From positions 13,796,001-13,860,000 of the forward strand of contig CM020509.1 in the NCBI GenBank assembly GCA_009823395.1: a DNA stretch of 64,000 nt, in the 5' to 3' direction. A program made the translations under genes and the position numbers. How positions within the stretch are numbered: position 1 is the first letter of the stretch; every line of letters begins with the position of its first letter. This document shows, one piece after another, positions 1 to 11,800 of the stretch. The stretch is from Thamnaconus septentrionalis. Taxonomy: Eukaryota; Chordata; Actinopteri; Tetraodontiformes; Monacanthidae. The notes under the pieces were generated by a model. That model was not told where the DNA came from. It did not search any database and saw only the letters and a program-made list of their open reading frames with translations.

Positions 1-2
1 CG

Positions 3-533
3 CATCAAGGCTCTTCCAAAAACAGAAGCCTGCTTCGAACGTCGTCCCCGTCTGCTGCTGGAGACCGATCAGCAAGCAATGGCTTCTGTTCACCAGAACA
101 ACTGCAAACGGAACAAGCAGATTCTGCGTCTCTCCGCATCACAGGCCAACCCAAGCGGACACCACACTCTGGACACGCTCGACCTGACGCTAACTCCGAG
201 TGGCAGCTGGAGAAGGTTCTGGCTGACGACTCCTCAAACCTCTTGGACCCCTCGCACTGTGACGCCGCTGTACAGCCTCAGCTGTCGGCCTCTGACATCA
301 AGGACACGGATCAGGGATCGTCGACTCACGGATCGTCGACTCACGGAAGCGATGTGGATTTAGAAGAGCCGTCATACTTTTTCTGGCAAGATGCCAGCTA
401 TGACGAACAAAACGGTGAAGAGTCCAGATTTGAGAGCGAGCCCAGGTCAGTCAGTCCAGACGACACTGCCTTTGTGTGTCCAGCTGCACTCAGTAAACTC
501 ATGTCTGGACAGGCTCAATCACTGCTGAGAGAG
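3..533 (+). CDS. simc1: simc1-like exon A (partial at window edge)
   Basis: Open in frame from base 3 to the donor GAG|gtgagt at 533/534 (177 codons). Low-complexity Ser/Thr region followed by an acidic patch (DVDLEEPSYFFWQD). A perfect 15-bp tandem duplication at 315-344 encodes GSSTH twice. The true 5' border of the exon is not visible; an acceptor inside this stretch cannot be excluded. Confidence 0.6.
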
Positions 534-3483
534 GTGAGTGGATTTATTCCGTTGTATATTTTTTCACCTCATTATGTGAATCTAAAAAAATTTTTTTTTG
601 TTGGTATTTCTGCCTCCTTGTTTCTCCAGATGCATTGGCAGGATGAAGACCAGGCAACTGCAGTTGTGCTCCCCAAACAGAGCCTGAGTCTGGTTTACAT
701 CACTATTGATGAGAACTGCACAGAGGGAACACTGGAGCTCTTATCTGACCTGCTACAGCCCGGCTTCTACCCGCCAACAGATATCAGCGCCCACCTGGTG
801 CGTGGCATCCTGCTCGACCCACACTGCCCCTATCATCTGTGTGTGCAGGCTTTTAAGCTGCTAATCAGGACACAGAGGTAAGGGAGCCACTGGACCAGCA
901 ACAGTAAAGACCTTAGCATGTTTAATATATTTATTTATTTTGTTCCACTCCTTTCCTTCTTTTTTTTTAATTGCAGATACCATTTTGTCGATAAAGCCAC
1001 AGTTCCATGGGATTGGGAGTTGTTGAACACTGTTATGGTTAATCAGGTACACTGCAGGGGAGATGGAGGAATCATTCACATTCGTCACCACTTTTTTTCT
1101 TTTTCTTGTTAAGGGTTGTTCTTGTTTTGTGGGTGTGTTGCATCTCTACAAATAAAATTGTATTAATTGATACATGTCACGTTCTTATTTTTAACTGACA
1201 TTGAAGCCACATAAGAACACAATATGTATTCTTATTGTTTAAATCCACCACCCCAAAATAATAGAAGAAATTGTCCTGGATATTGGATTTTAAAAAAACC
1301 TCTGTCAGTTAATAGACAGCAGACTGTGTTTCATCATTGGACCATCCTTCCAATCACAGAGGGGCCCATTTTCTAGATTTTTTTTTCTCTAGCATTTTCT
1401 GAAACCTGGAACAAGGAAAAAAAAAAAAAGTAAATGATGATCTTTGACAGGATTGGGACACAGGATGAGTTTTGCATGATGTGGTACATTTGATGCAACT
1501 GAACTTACTTGTTTTTCACAGGACGGTAAAAAGAAACTGAAGAGCTCAGTCGTGGGCATGTTCCTGGAGTACGTTGTGCAGACTTTGGAGGACGATTTCC
1601 ATGTCAAAAGTTCTGTCTTTGCCCAGTCCATCGCTAAGGCAACACTCTCGTGTAATCATCAGTTCTCTCACGTCAGGTTGGTTTGCTAAGCAGTTGCTGA
1701 TATCTCAAGCTCGGTGACAGGTTTTTACTTTCTCAAAAAGTAAGGCCAAAACTAAAATTTAATTCAGCCAGTGATCTTAACTAGCTTGTTTTAAACTTGT
1801 GTGTTTGTCAGGGATGTTCTCACGTGGCTGTTCACTGCCATTTCAAAATCAACGGAGCAAGCGGAGAGACCAGGAGCGGCCAGAGAGATGGAAGAACAAA
1901 TGAGGTTCATTCATTTTTTTTTCACTCAAAAGAACCATTTATATATCCCTGTGGGCCAACTCTTGAAAATATCTGTGTATCTCTGTTGCTTCATTTCCGT
2001 CCTCCTGCAGAATAGTGTCTGTCTTCCAGAGGATGCTGTCGCTGGCGCTGGAGGTAGATCGCTGTCCGACTCTGCACTCTACCAAAGTGTCCCAGGAACT
2101 CTTCCACATGCTCGTTGGCACTGCAATCCCACGAGCGCACAGGTAGAGTCACGAGAAAGAAGGAAAAAAAAGCCGCCGGAGAGAGACATCGATTGATTGT
2201 ACTGTCACTGCCTGCTGGTGTTCAAAGGAGAGTTCAGCATCAAACAGGAAGCTGTTTACGCTGGTTAAACAACAAAAGACAAAGAATGCCCTGATCTGCT
2301 CTCATGTCCAAAATGGCCAGCACAGTAAATACAAGTGACACAGTACAGTTAAGATAAGCATCCTACAAATATTTGAGTGTATATACAGTAACAGATGAGC
2401 GTGTGTCGTCGTCAACACCAAAATTTTTGCAACGCAGTCATTTGCAGGGAAATGTAATATCATCAGTTGCAGTTTTCAAAGCCGCCACCGACCCGCTGGC
2501 CTCTGACCCTCCAGGATGTTGCTGCTCGAGAGCCTGCAGAGCACCGTGCTGACGTACAAGCTGGTGATACACTTGTTGGACTACGCATGCCCGCTGAAAA
2601 CATCTCTGCCCATGTCGCTCGATCTCCTGCTTTACTTCATGACCAACTGCACCCTGGCTTTAGATTCCAAGGTAAACGGACAACATGACACCTCTGTCAT
2701 GTTTCCTTCAGTAACCCTGCAGAAGCAGACGGCAGCATCAACATCAAACTATTAGGGTCGTGTTTCTTTTCCATAACTTGCCTCTGCTCAACTAAACTTT
2801 ACTGGAATTTAGTCGTTTTCTCTTACAGTTGAGTACCCAACTCAATGTGGGTGTGAGTTGTCTGAGCAAAGCGGCCCAAAACTCTCTTGACGCCATGCGC
2901 TGTGGGACCAAATTCATATTACAGCAATCACTTTTTAAACTAAAGTAGTTTTTAGGACCAGGTGCTGCCGCCTAATGCAAAATGTAAAAACAGCTTCGAG
3001 TCGAGATTAGTGCTCTCCCATTTCCTATTGGAGAATCTTTCTCCATAAAAGCCACTAGTTGATGTCATTTCACATTGTTAATTGGATATTGCTCATTAGG
3101 ATGGGACTGAGAGGTGGAAGCGGTGGGAAGAGTTGGTCCAGCTCCTCTGGATGTTGCTGCTCAGCTACAAGAAAGCAATGAAAGGTGGGCCCCCAATTCA
3201 GCTTTGGTCGCGAAACACAAAATCACAGCATTTGTGCTCTTGTGCCACTGACTCCTGCTGACTTTTACCAATTCCAGGCTTCCTGAGCGGCTCCACTTTT
3301 GAACAAAGAGGCAGTGTCAGCACCTACAGAGGGGATGATTTGGTGTCCAGGTCTGCTGTCCGTGAAGCCGGGGAGGCTTTCCTGTCTCGGAGCAGAGCTG
3401 ACGTGGGCCAAATGTTGCCTCCCCATGTGGAAGAGGCTTTTGGTAACCTGCAGGACTACCTGCTGGAAATCTGCCAGTGTTAA
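3..3483 (+). CDS. simc1: SIMC1-like protein, 3' part of gene (9 exons, 5' end outside window)
   Basis: Spliced coding sequence joins 3-533, 630-877, 977-1046, 1522-1676, 1812-1904, 2011-2142, 2515-2671, 3100-3184 and 3278-3483; every junction is GT-AG and the reading frame is kept, giving 558 visible residues and a TAA stop. The first ~170 residues are Ser/Thr-rich and acidic; the rest is a leucine-rich, helical domain with the stretches QTLEDDF, RMLSLALEVDR and LLLSYKK. From memory of the family these fit the C-terminal Nse5-like helical domain of SIMC1, a nuclear protein with N-terminal SUMO-interacting motifs that pairs with SLF2 to direct SMC5/6, for example to polyomavirus replication centres. 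Location next to CNOT6 matches human 5q35. The paralogous-fold protein SLF2 was considered; its remembered C-terminus differs. The N-terminus and SIMs lie outside the window. Family call is by recollection, not by search. Confidence 0.68.
630..877 (+). CDS. simc1: simc1-like exon B
   Basis: Acceptor tttctccag ends at 629, donor gtaagg starts at 878. Encodes a helical segment starting MHWQDEDQ and ending in LLIRTQ; exits in phase 2. Confidence 0.7.
977..1046 (+). CDS. simc1: simc1-like exon C
   Basis: Short 70-bp exon between a T-rich tract plus ttgcag and donor gtacac. Encodes YHFVDKATVPWDWELLN; the PWDWELL motif helped identify the family. Confidence 0.7.
1522..1676 (+). CDS. simc1: simc1-like exon D
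   Basis: Acceptor tttttcacag, donor gttggt (a weaker match to consensus). Encodes DGKKKLKSSVVGMFLEYVV and then QTLEDDFHVKSS, the most family-typical stretch of the protein. Confidence 0.7.
1812..1904 (+). CDS. simc1: simc1-like exon E
   Basis: Acceptor gtttgtcag, donor gttcat. Encodes DVLTWLFTAISKSTEQ and a charged linker. Phase 2 in and out. The donor is weak, but the frame and the next exon require it. Confidence 0.65.
2011..2142 (+). CDS. simc1: simc1-like exon F
   Basis: Acceptor cctcctgcag, donor gtagag. Encodes IVSVFQRMLSLALEVDRCPT and a helix ending in IPRAH. Confidence 0.7.
2515..2671 (+). CDS. simc1: simc1-like exon G
   Basis: Acceptor ctctgaccctccag, donor gtaaac. Encodes MLLLESLQSTVLTYKLVIHL and the segment LLLYFMTNCTLALDSK; exits in phase 0. 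Confidence 0.7.
3100..3184 (+). CDS. simc1: simc1-like exon H
   Basis: Acceptor gctcattag, donor gtgggc. Encodes DGTERWKRWEELVQLLWML then LLSYKKAMK. Exits in phase 1. Confidence 0.7.
3278..3483 (+). CDS. simc1: simc1-like terminal coding exon
   Basis: Acceptor taccaattccag at 3277; runs to TAA at 3481-3483. Encodes the C-terminal helices ending NLQDYLLEICQC. A possible ATTAAA poly(A) signal follows at 3527-3532, which would make a very short 3' UTR. Confidence 0.7.
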
Positions 3484-3526
3484 AATACATTTGTCTTCCT
3501 GTTTTTAGTTGTTGTTTTTATTGTAT

Positions 3527-3532
3527 ATTAAA
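3527..3532 (+). terminator. Candidate poly(A) signal (ATTAAA) of the simc1-like gene
   Basis: ATTAAA 44 bp after the stop codon, followed by a T-rich and AT-rich tract. It is the first hexamer after the gene; the AT-rich context makes chance occurrence possible. Confidence 0.4.
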
Positions 3533-3584
3533 GTATTTTTATAAATATATATACATATATGTATATAATTTGCATTTGCCTTTC

Positions 3585-3770
3585 TGTTTAAAAGGAAAAA
3601 AAATCCTGAAACTTGTTAAAATAACAATTCATGTTGCACAACTAAGTAAACAACGATCTTCTTTAAAAAGAAAAAAAATGTAAACCATGTTTGTTTGTTT
3701 AACAGGGAAAAAAATCATGAAACTTGTTAAAAGAGCAATGTTCCACAACAAAGTGAACAACTATTTTCTC
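3585..3770. repeat. Imperfect tandem duplication between the two genes
   Basis: Two ~75-bp copies (3585-3662 and 3696-3770, period about 111 bp) share the order: TGTTTAA, an A-run, TCxTGAAACTTGTTAAAA, AACAACxAT, TTCTC. They differ at about one base in six, so the duplication is not recent. No function is evident. Confidence 0.6.
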
Positions 3771-4249
3771 AAACAAACAAAAAATAAGAACTCCGTCTTT
3801 GTCAAACATTTTCTCATGATGCGTCTTCATTTTCAACCGGAAGTATGCTGACCCAGTACATTACTATATTAGTGTGATTGAATAAATAATACAGCTCGTT
3901 TCATATCCATACATATGCTTCATACGTGTTCAGTTTGCATAGCATGCTGTCATGCTGTGTTTGTTCTCAGTTGATGTCTCTGAATATAGCAACGCGCCAT
4001 CTGTCAGTCATGGCTCGTGATTCTGTCCAGAACCATTTCTGTCGTTTTCATCAAAGCTCATCATGATGTCAGTGCACGGTGGATGTCATCACTTAACAAT
4101 TAGCGTCCACTTTGCATTCAAAAAACATAATTAAAAAAAAAATACATCCGTCTTGAATATCAATCGCTGATAGTAATAAATGCATATATTTTTAAAAGCA
4201 GTCGTATCTCATCCCCACCACTGCATATCGAAACCTATCTATCCGTGTC

Positions 4250-4480
4250 ACGGAGAACCGCTAATTACTTGAGGATTTATTTACTCTGTTCCAACAGCTG
4301 GTTGGACGACGAACGCGCTGACCAATAGGAGTGCGCGCTGTTATCGGCAGAGGAAAAAAAAGAAAAAGATCCCCACAGTCTCCATGATACAGCAGCAGCA
4401 GCAGCGGAAACGGCAGAGAAGTAGCTAGAAAACAAAGGGGGAGCACGCAGTCGTCCTCGCGATTTGGTATGCTCTTGCAG
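4250..4480 (+). promoter_or_regulatory. cnot6: Probable CNOT6 promoter and non-coding first exon
   Basis: A GC-richer patch with several CpGs lies 1.3 kb before the first coding exon. It has a CCAAT box (CCAAT at 4322-4326 in gaccaatagg), a neighbouring gtgcgcgctg, and a CAG-rich tract at 4390-4405. A possible 5' UTR exon ends at 4480, where cag meets gtaata. No TATA box is obvious. The transcription start is inferred, not seen. Confidence 0.45.
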
Positions 4481-5743
4481 GTAATAATGGCACCGCTCAC
4501 CTCACGGCCTCGACACGTCTCCGTCTAAATGCCAGTCGCGAGTTGAAAACGACGCCACCAGCCCCGCGTTGTGACCTCGTTTGAGCAGGAAGTCGGTACA
4601 GCTTCGAATAATTTAGATCTATTAGCTTTGAGCTAGTAAGCTAACTAGCTAGGCTAAATAAGTCTTGTTTCCTCGCGGAGGGACCGTTGCGAAGCGTTGT
4701 CAGCGCGTTCTCCACTGTTTATCTCCGCGAGCGTGCTCGCTGCTGCCACTCGGGGCTTTGCTATTGGAAGCTAACGAAGTGCGATGCTTCACGGCCTAGC
4801 TGGTAATGCGCCAGAATGAGCTTTGCTATTATGTAAACAACTATTGCACAGTACCTGTTTTTTATACAGCGCTCTGCTTTCACACAGTAACTTCTGTTTT
4901 GTAATCACAGGCGGCACCGTTTGTGAATTGGTTTGTACCACTTCACCCGCATTACTGTCTCCCACCTTGTTTAGTCAGCGAACGGGCTAGCGTTAGCGAG
5001 TTAGCATCTTAAAAGTGTGGATGGGTAGCTACTTATTGAGGCTAAGCGAGGCTAAACAGCGAGAGACAATGAGAAGGGGAAAAGCCTTCGCGGTCAATGT
5101 CGAAGCTATTTTTGTGAACTTCAAATTGGCAAAGTTTAGAACTCGATCACGTTTCGTCGTGACGTTACAGAACCCAGTCAGGCTGAAATAATTCTCAATT
5201 GTTGTTGATTCTCAAAGCAGTTTCAACGTCAACTACATTCTAAATAATTGCCTTCATTGAAAACATTCTTTACTGAAATCATTCGGATGTCCACCTCGGA
5301 CCATACGTTAATCGGAAGAGTTGTTCTGTTCGCCTCTGGGTTTAAGTCGGTTTCATACACGTGTCGCTTAGTTGAGCTGCGAGCGCACATGCCGCTGCAT
5401 GTCGAGGTATTTATATCTAACTAAATTCGTAATCTATTTAAAACGTGTAACTCAAAGGGTCCATATGTACCAATAAATGCTCTTCAAAGCGCCCAGATGC
5501 CAAATTGTCGCCTTCAAAACGGCCTTTGTTGTCAGCAGGACCATATAAGACCACCATTCAACATGTTGAGTCCCGATGCAACTCCACACGTTCCATAGCA
5601 GATAACTGCTCAAACAAATGTTGTTGAGCCGTTTTTTATTGAACATTTGAGTAATTGACTGTTGGCAGTTCAAAGTGAAAGCATTCTGGGCTACAGCTGG
5701 CCTTGTAAATGACCATCACCCTGAGCCAAACTTTTCTCTCCAG
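4481..5743 (+). other. Probable 5' UTR intron of CNOT6
   Basis: Stretch between the presumed non-coding first exon and the first coding exon. It contains many AGCTA/GCTAA words (for example 4620-4660 and 4985-5060), common in teleost gene-start regions, and no supportable coding sequence. The acceptor at its end is tttctctccag (5743). Confidence 0.4.
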
Positions 5744-5753
5744 TGTTATAGGA

Positions 5754-5865
5754 ATGCCCAAGGAAAAATATGACCCGCCGGATCCCAGGCGGATGTACAC
5801 AATTATGTCCACCGAGGAGGCAGCCAACGGGAAGAAGTCATACTGGGCTGAGCTGGAAATCAGCG
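5754..5865 (+). CDS. cnot6: cnot6 coding exon 1
   Basis: ATG at 5754, ten bases into an exon that starts at 5744. Encodes residues 1-37. The exon's first bases read V-I-G in frame before the Met. Donor gtcagt. Confidence 0.92.
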
Positions 5866-8800
5866 GTCAGTGTCGCTTCTACACTTGGTGTTTGCTTCTT
5901 CGTATGTATGTGTGAATCAATTAGTTTTAAGGCAAAGACTTGAAATTAAATTTCCCTGCTGGTTGGAGTCCTACGACTTTGTGCTCTTGGTGTTGTATTA
6001 ATTGGCCAATTCCGCCAGACCAAGGAGTAGCAGGCAGTTCTGTGCATGATTAAATCTTCCGGCCATCAGTTGTGTTGCATTTTTGCATTTAGTGGGGAGT
6101 CATTACTAGAAAACACAATGTCATTTTCCCTACCACATCCTGTTCTGGGTCCAGTTCTACTGTACCCTTGCTTTACATATTGACACCTCTCTATATTTAA
6201 ATGGACCACATCTTAAACTCTGAATCTATTTGCATGTTTTTTTTGTTTTGTTTTTCCTTTGTCCCACCGCAGGCCGAGTAAAGAGTCTCAGCACAGCCCT
6301 GTGGTCTCTGACCCACCTCACTGCCCTGCACATCAGCGACAACTCATTGTCACGCATCCCGCCAGACATTGCCAAACTACACAACCTAGTGTACTTGGAT
6401 CTCTCATCCAATAAGATCAGGAGCCTGCCGGCCGAGCTCGGCAACATGGTTTCTCTCAGGTGAGTGACTTCAGTCTTCGCCTCGTGAATTTTCAACAGCA
6501 GACAGGCAAAGCTTTGATGGGGTTAAATTACATTTGATGACTTGTATTGACTTGACCTAATCTGGCCACACAAGACAAGTTTTCCTCAGTGATTCTCTGC
6601 TTATCCAACATTTTGTTTTGACTTTCACAGATTATATATGTTCATTTAAAATTAATTTGCATTGCCAGGAAGTAGATCATGTTTTTTCTTCTCCCTAAAT
6701 GCCATTAAGATGGTTAATGTCCTCCACAGGGAGCTGCTTTTAAATAACAACCAGTTGCGGGTTCTGCCATTTGAATTGGGGAAACTGTTTCAGTTACAAA
6801 CACTGGGGTTGAAAGGTGAGTGGCTCATCAATGTGCTTTGTAGCCATTCCAGCCTCGAAATCCCATTGTTGCCTTCGCCATGACTCACTCCACGTTGCTG
6901 CTCTTCCTTCATCAGGAAACCCACTTGCACAAGAAATTATGAGCCTCTACCAGGAACCTGATGGCACGCGAAGACTGCTCAACTACTTGCTAGACAATCT
7001 GGCCGGTGCGATCAAACGCAGTAAGTCTCGCTACTCTCTGACAATTATGGCTTCGGGTTACCACTTTTAATAGTGTGTAACCGGTTTGGTTGTGCTTCAG
7101 GTCATCAACTTAATTGTGAAGTTTGTTCCTGTGTTTTCGTGCACGAGTCATTTTTTGCTCCTCTACTCAGTACCAACAGAGCAGCCCCCAGCTAGGTCCT
7201 GGATCTCGCTTCAGGAACCAGACAGAAATTGGCCCTCAGGTGAGTAGCTTGTGGACTTCACACACTAGAAGCAATTACTTGTAGTACATTAATAATTTGT
7301 GTTTTTCCAAAGTAAACACAGTAGCTTGTGTTTTGTTTTATTTTCTCTGAGGCCCCGAGCCTGTTTTAATAAAATGGGAACTCAACATGCTTCATCCAAA
7401 TGATTAAATAACAACAACAACAAAAGAAATACGGCATAAAGTAGAACATTTTATAGAATATTACTTTTTCTCACACCCTTAAAAGTATAGTGCCAAGAAA
7501 ATCTCAAACCTGGAAGAGTTCTGACGCTGTCCCTGTCCCCCTTTAGCCCTCTTCTCCGTCATGTGCTACAATGTGCTGTGTGACAAATACGCCACGCGGC
7601 AGCTGTACGGCTACTGTCCCTCTTGGGCCCTGAATTGGGAGTACAGGAAAAAGAACATCATGCAGGAAATTATGGGCTGCAACGCTGACATCATTAGTCT
7701 ACAGGTAAGGGAGGACTGCTGGAGCATTGCTTTTTGCATGACAACTGGTACACTGGCACAAGGTGGATTGTTGTCCTTGTCCCAGTGTACAAATGATTTG
7801 ACAGTGAATTGATTTGTTTTCATAATTAACCAACTGTTCCGCGGTAGGTGGCGACATGCACTTTTTCATCATTTTTCATTTTCGTTATTTTTATTTTTTT
7901 GTTCTTTTACTGATTATGGACAACACACAAATGAAGTGAGCTGGTTGCTAGCATGTGTCTATCAATACAGCATAAATTGTTTCACCTGTTGGTTCGGAGA
8001 CAGAAGTGGCAAAAAAGTGGACTTTGGAAATCCCCATTTTGTTTCCCACATTTTATGTGGGTGCCAGCTGCTTCTCATTCACATTGATGTCATTCAACCA
8101 TCTAGTCAGCACATACACATAGACCTGCAATACTAATTTGATTCCCAACCTCATCATGTGACAATGCGACTTTTACAACAGTTGCAGTCAGACAAACACG
8201 ATTCCAAACACTATGGAAGTGGAAATGTGTCATTGTTGTTATGTCATTAACACATTGACCGCATGTTTTGGTTGGTTTCAGGAGGTGGAGACGGAGCAGT
8301 ATTACAATTTCTTCTTACCTGAGCTGAAGGAGCAGGGATATGACGGCTTCTTCAGTCCCAAGTCCCGGGCCAGGACCATGTCCGAGTCGGACCGCAAACA
8401 CGTGGATGGATGTGCAGTTTTCTTCAAGACAGAAAAGTAAGAAACCAAGGCCTCTGACTCTGTAGTGGGAGTAAATCTGCACAGGTTTCACCCCAAGTGC
8501 TCAATGTGGTTATAATTACGTGTGTTTTCCAAAGTAGTCTGACCATGCAGACATCTTTTGTAGCATTGGGTTTTGTTTTTGTAAACATTGTCTTGTCTTG
8601 TCATGTGTAAGAAAAAAAACAAAAAAAAACAAAACAGGTCCAGTCCATAACTTTGTCAACTGATAAGGAGCAGAGTCCAACTACTAGAAGAGACTCAGAC
8701 ATGCATCCAGATCACACCAGCACAGAGCGACTCTGAGATCTGAGATGGTCATTTTAAAATCAGATCAAATACTGTAACAGATTATTGCTTGGACGGTGTT

Positions 8801-11800
8801 TGTCCAGTCTGTTGATTAAAGGATCATCTGGTCTAATGTTGTGGTTATGCTGAGGCGCTAAGAAAAAATGAGGAAGGATTTTTCCTTTGCATTAACACAC
8901 AGATTACAAAACAGTTGTAGTTGTAGTCGGTTGGTATCCAAAATGGCAGTTTTTCTGTGAATAAACCAGCCTCACAGTCTCTAATGAGCTGGGATGGCAA
9001 TGAGTGAGTGTGTGTGGATGTTGCAGTTTTCTGCGAGGTCTCCCGCTGTGCTGCTCACTCAGGTATGTGCTGGTTCAGTTTGTTAATGAAACCGGTGACC
9101 CTGAGCAACATTAACCCTGATGTGCAGCGCTGCGCTGTGAGCAGATGAAATCCTGTGATCTGGAGAAGGTCCTCCTCCATGGGAGGCTCTGGGTTGTGTT
9201 CAGTAATTGGATCAAGCAGGACGTTGGCTCAGCGTTGTTCTTGGTAGGTTTTCATGAAGTCCTCTGCCAGTTTAGTCAAAGAATTCTTGATTAGATTTCA
9301 GGTGAAAGTGCAACTGTTGTGATTGTCTGACATGAACTGTCTGTCATTGACCTTGATTGTTTTCTCACCTGGCTTTGATGAGACGCATCCTGATCCTCCC
9401 GTTGTCACACACAAAACCCTGGATTGAAATTGCTTCCTTATTTGCAGGCTGTACTGAAATAATATCACATGCTTGTTGCTGGGTCAACTGGTAGAAACTC
9501 ATTGTGGGGCAAGAGGTTTGTGTATTGGCTGACATTTTGCAATTCCCCACGTCTGCGTTGGGGATTATCTTTGGCCGAGTGGTAATTTGCTTGGTAAGGG
9601 CACCGGCACAATGTTTATCTATTATGTTGTCTTGTGAGAGTTGTCAAAGGTCGACTTTATGGTTCAGTATGAGATTAGGTGCGAGATTCAGCATATTGAA
9701 TATGATACAAAATACTGTATGTCTTCTGCATGGGCATCATTCGGTGAGCCATTTAGATAAATTGAAAAACTACGCAAAAAAAAAAATGCCACAAAGCTGT
9801 ACATTATTAATTCAGGTGAAGAAAAAAAAATTCTGAGAAAATGGTTACCCTGAAACTAGGGATGTTAAAGTGTTTGTAATTGTCGATTAAGAATTTAATC
9901 GATCAAATTGAATTAGTCACAATTAGTTGAACATTTTTTTTACACAGGTAGTTAATATAACGGTGTAGTGGCAGGAAAGAGCAATTCAGCTGTAGATACT
10001 GTGATGGTTATAATATACCAAGAGCAAGTTAGTTTTAAACAATTTTTATTTAAGTTGAAATGTGACTCATTAGAAGTCAACTTAAAGTCAGGATAAATGT
10101 TTTGGGTGTTTTTACTGTTCTCTAATTTAAAAATGGGTCATATTCGACCCTCAACATTATTTAAGGGTTAAATAATGTGAACCTAAATTTTACATTTCAT
10201 TGTGAAATTTAGGTTCTCAGGAAAAGTCACAGCTTATCAATTAATTGTTAATCAAATCAACTAACGATTAATGAATTAATTGATCATTTGCGTCCCTGCC
10301 TGAAACTATTGCCGCTGCTGCTGCTTTCTGAAGCCTCACTAAAGCTCCCCCCCTTCCCGTGTGTGTCTGTGTAGGTTCAGTGCGGTGCAGAAGCACACGG
10401 TGGAGTTCAACCAGCTGGCCATGGCGAACTCCGAAGGCTCCGAGGCCATGCTGAACCGCGTGATGACCAAGGACAACATCGGCGTCGCCGTCCTGCTGGA
10501 GGTGCGAAAAGAGATGATGGAGGCCTCCTGTGAGTACACGCCGCCCAAACCCAACACGTCGAGATCAGCCGCTCCTTCCGCTCCTGCTCTGACTTTGAAC
10601 GTCGTCCACGCTTCGTGTTTTGTGTCTTCTTCAGCCGGAAAGTCGCTTCACGGCATGGAGAAGCAGCTGCTCCTCATGGCCAACGCCCACATGCACTGGG
10701 ACCCAGAGTACTCTGACGTGAAGCTCGTCCAGACCATGATGTTCCTGTCGGAGGTGAAGAACATTGTGGACAAGGCCACACGCAGCCTCAAGCTGTCCTC
10801 CGTCTCTGGGGAAACCAATGCCATTCCGCTGGTGTTGTGCGCTGACCTCAACTCCCTGCCCGACTCTGGTAAATAAGGCCTGAATCATGTGTTGCGTTCG
10901 CCCTGCTGGTTATATTTAGTCTCCGTCATGGCTGCGTGGGTCACAAATTGAACCCAAACACAGCTTTTAGAGATTGATTTGCATAATTCCTCCTGTTCAT
11001 TTTTGCACCAGTGCATTTTAGCATTGGCAACGTGCGTATTCATGCATCGAAAAAAAGACAAAGCTTTCAAAGCAAGAAGAGTCTCTGATTTGAAATCGGG
11101 AATGGACCTAAATCTTACAAACGTAGCTTAGAAACTAATGTTTAATTAACTGTTCAAACTAAAACAAGATGTTGGAACTAAATCAGACCTTTAGGGGGAG
11201 ATTCAAGATAAATGAGTGTGCTGCAAGCTGCCTGCCAGGGATGTTAATAATGGTGTATGGATTAATTGTCGATTAAGAATTTAATCGACTCAATTAAATT
11301 ACTAGCAATTAATTTAGATTTTTTTGCATGGGTAGTTAATATAACAGTGTATTGGCAGGAAAGAGCAGTTTACCTGTAGATACTGCAATGGTCATAATAT
11401 ACCTGGAACAAGTTACTTTTAAACAACTTTAAAAAAAAAAAAAAAAAAACAAAAGAATAAATAAAAAGGCTAAATGTTTAGGGTGTTTTTACTGTTCTCT
11501 AATGTAAATTTGGGTCACATTGGACCCTCAAAATTATTTAAGGGTTGAATAATGTGTTCCTTACACATTTTTCATTGTGACATTTAGTTTCTCATTTAGA
11601 CACTCGCAGCTCATCTATTAATCGTTAATCGATCGATAAAGTCAACCAACTAGCGATTAATGAATTAATCGGTAATTTGCACCGCTAGTGCCAGCGCAGA
11701 GTTAACGCACAACCTGTGTCCAAATCGTCTGTTCACTCGTCTGTCCGCCGGTTGTTACGTCACTGTGTTAAATTAACAGTAATCCCTGCGCAAGCTGCTT

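Noticed and set aside
3..3483. First gene as SLF2 (FAM178A)
   Set aside because: The helical C-terminal domain suggested it at first, but the end of the protein (NLQDYLLEICQC) does not fit the SLF2 end I remember, whereas QTLEDDF and RMLSLALEVDR fit SIMC1, and synteny with CNOT6 agrees.
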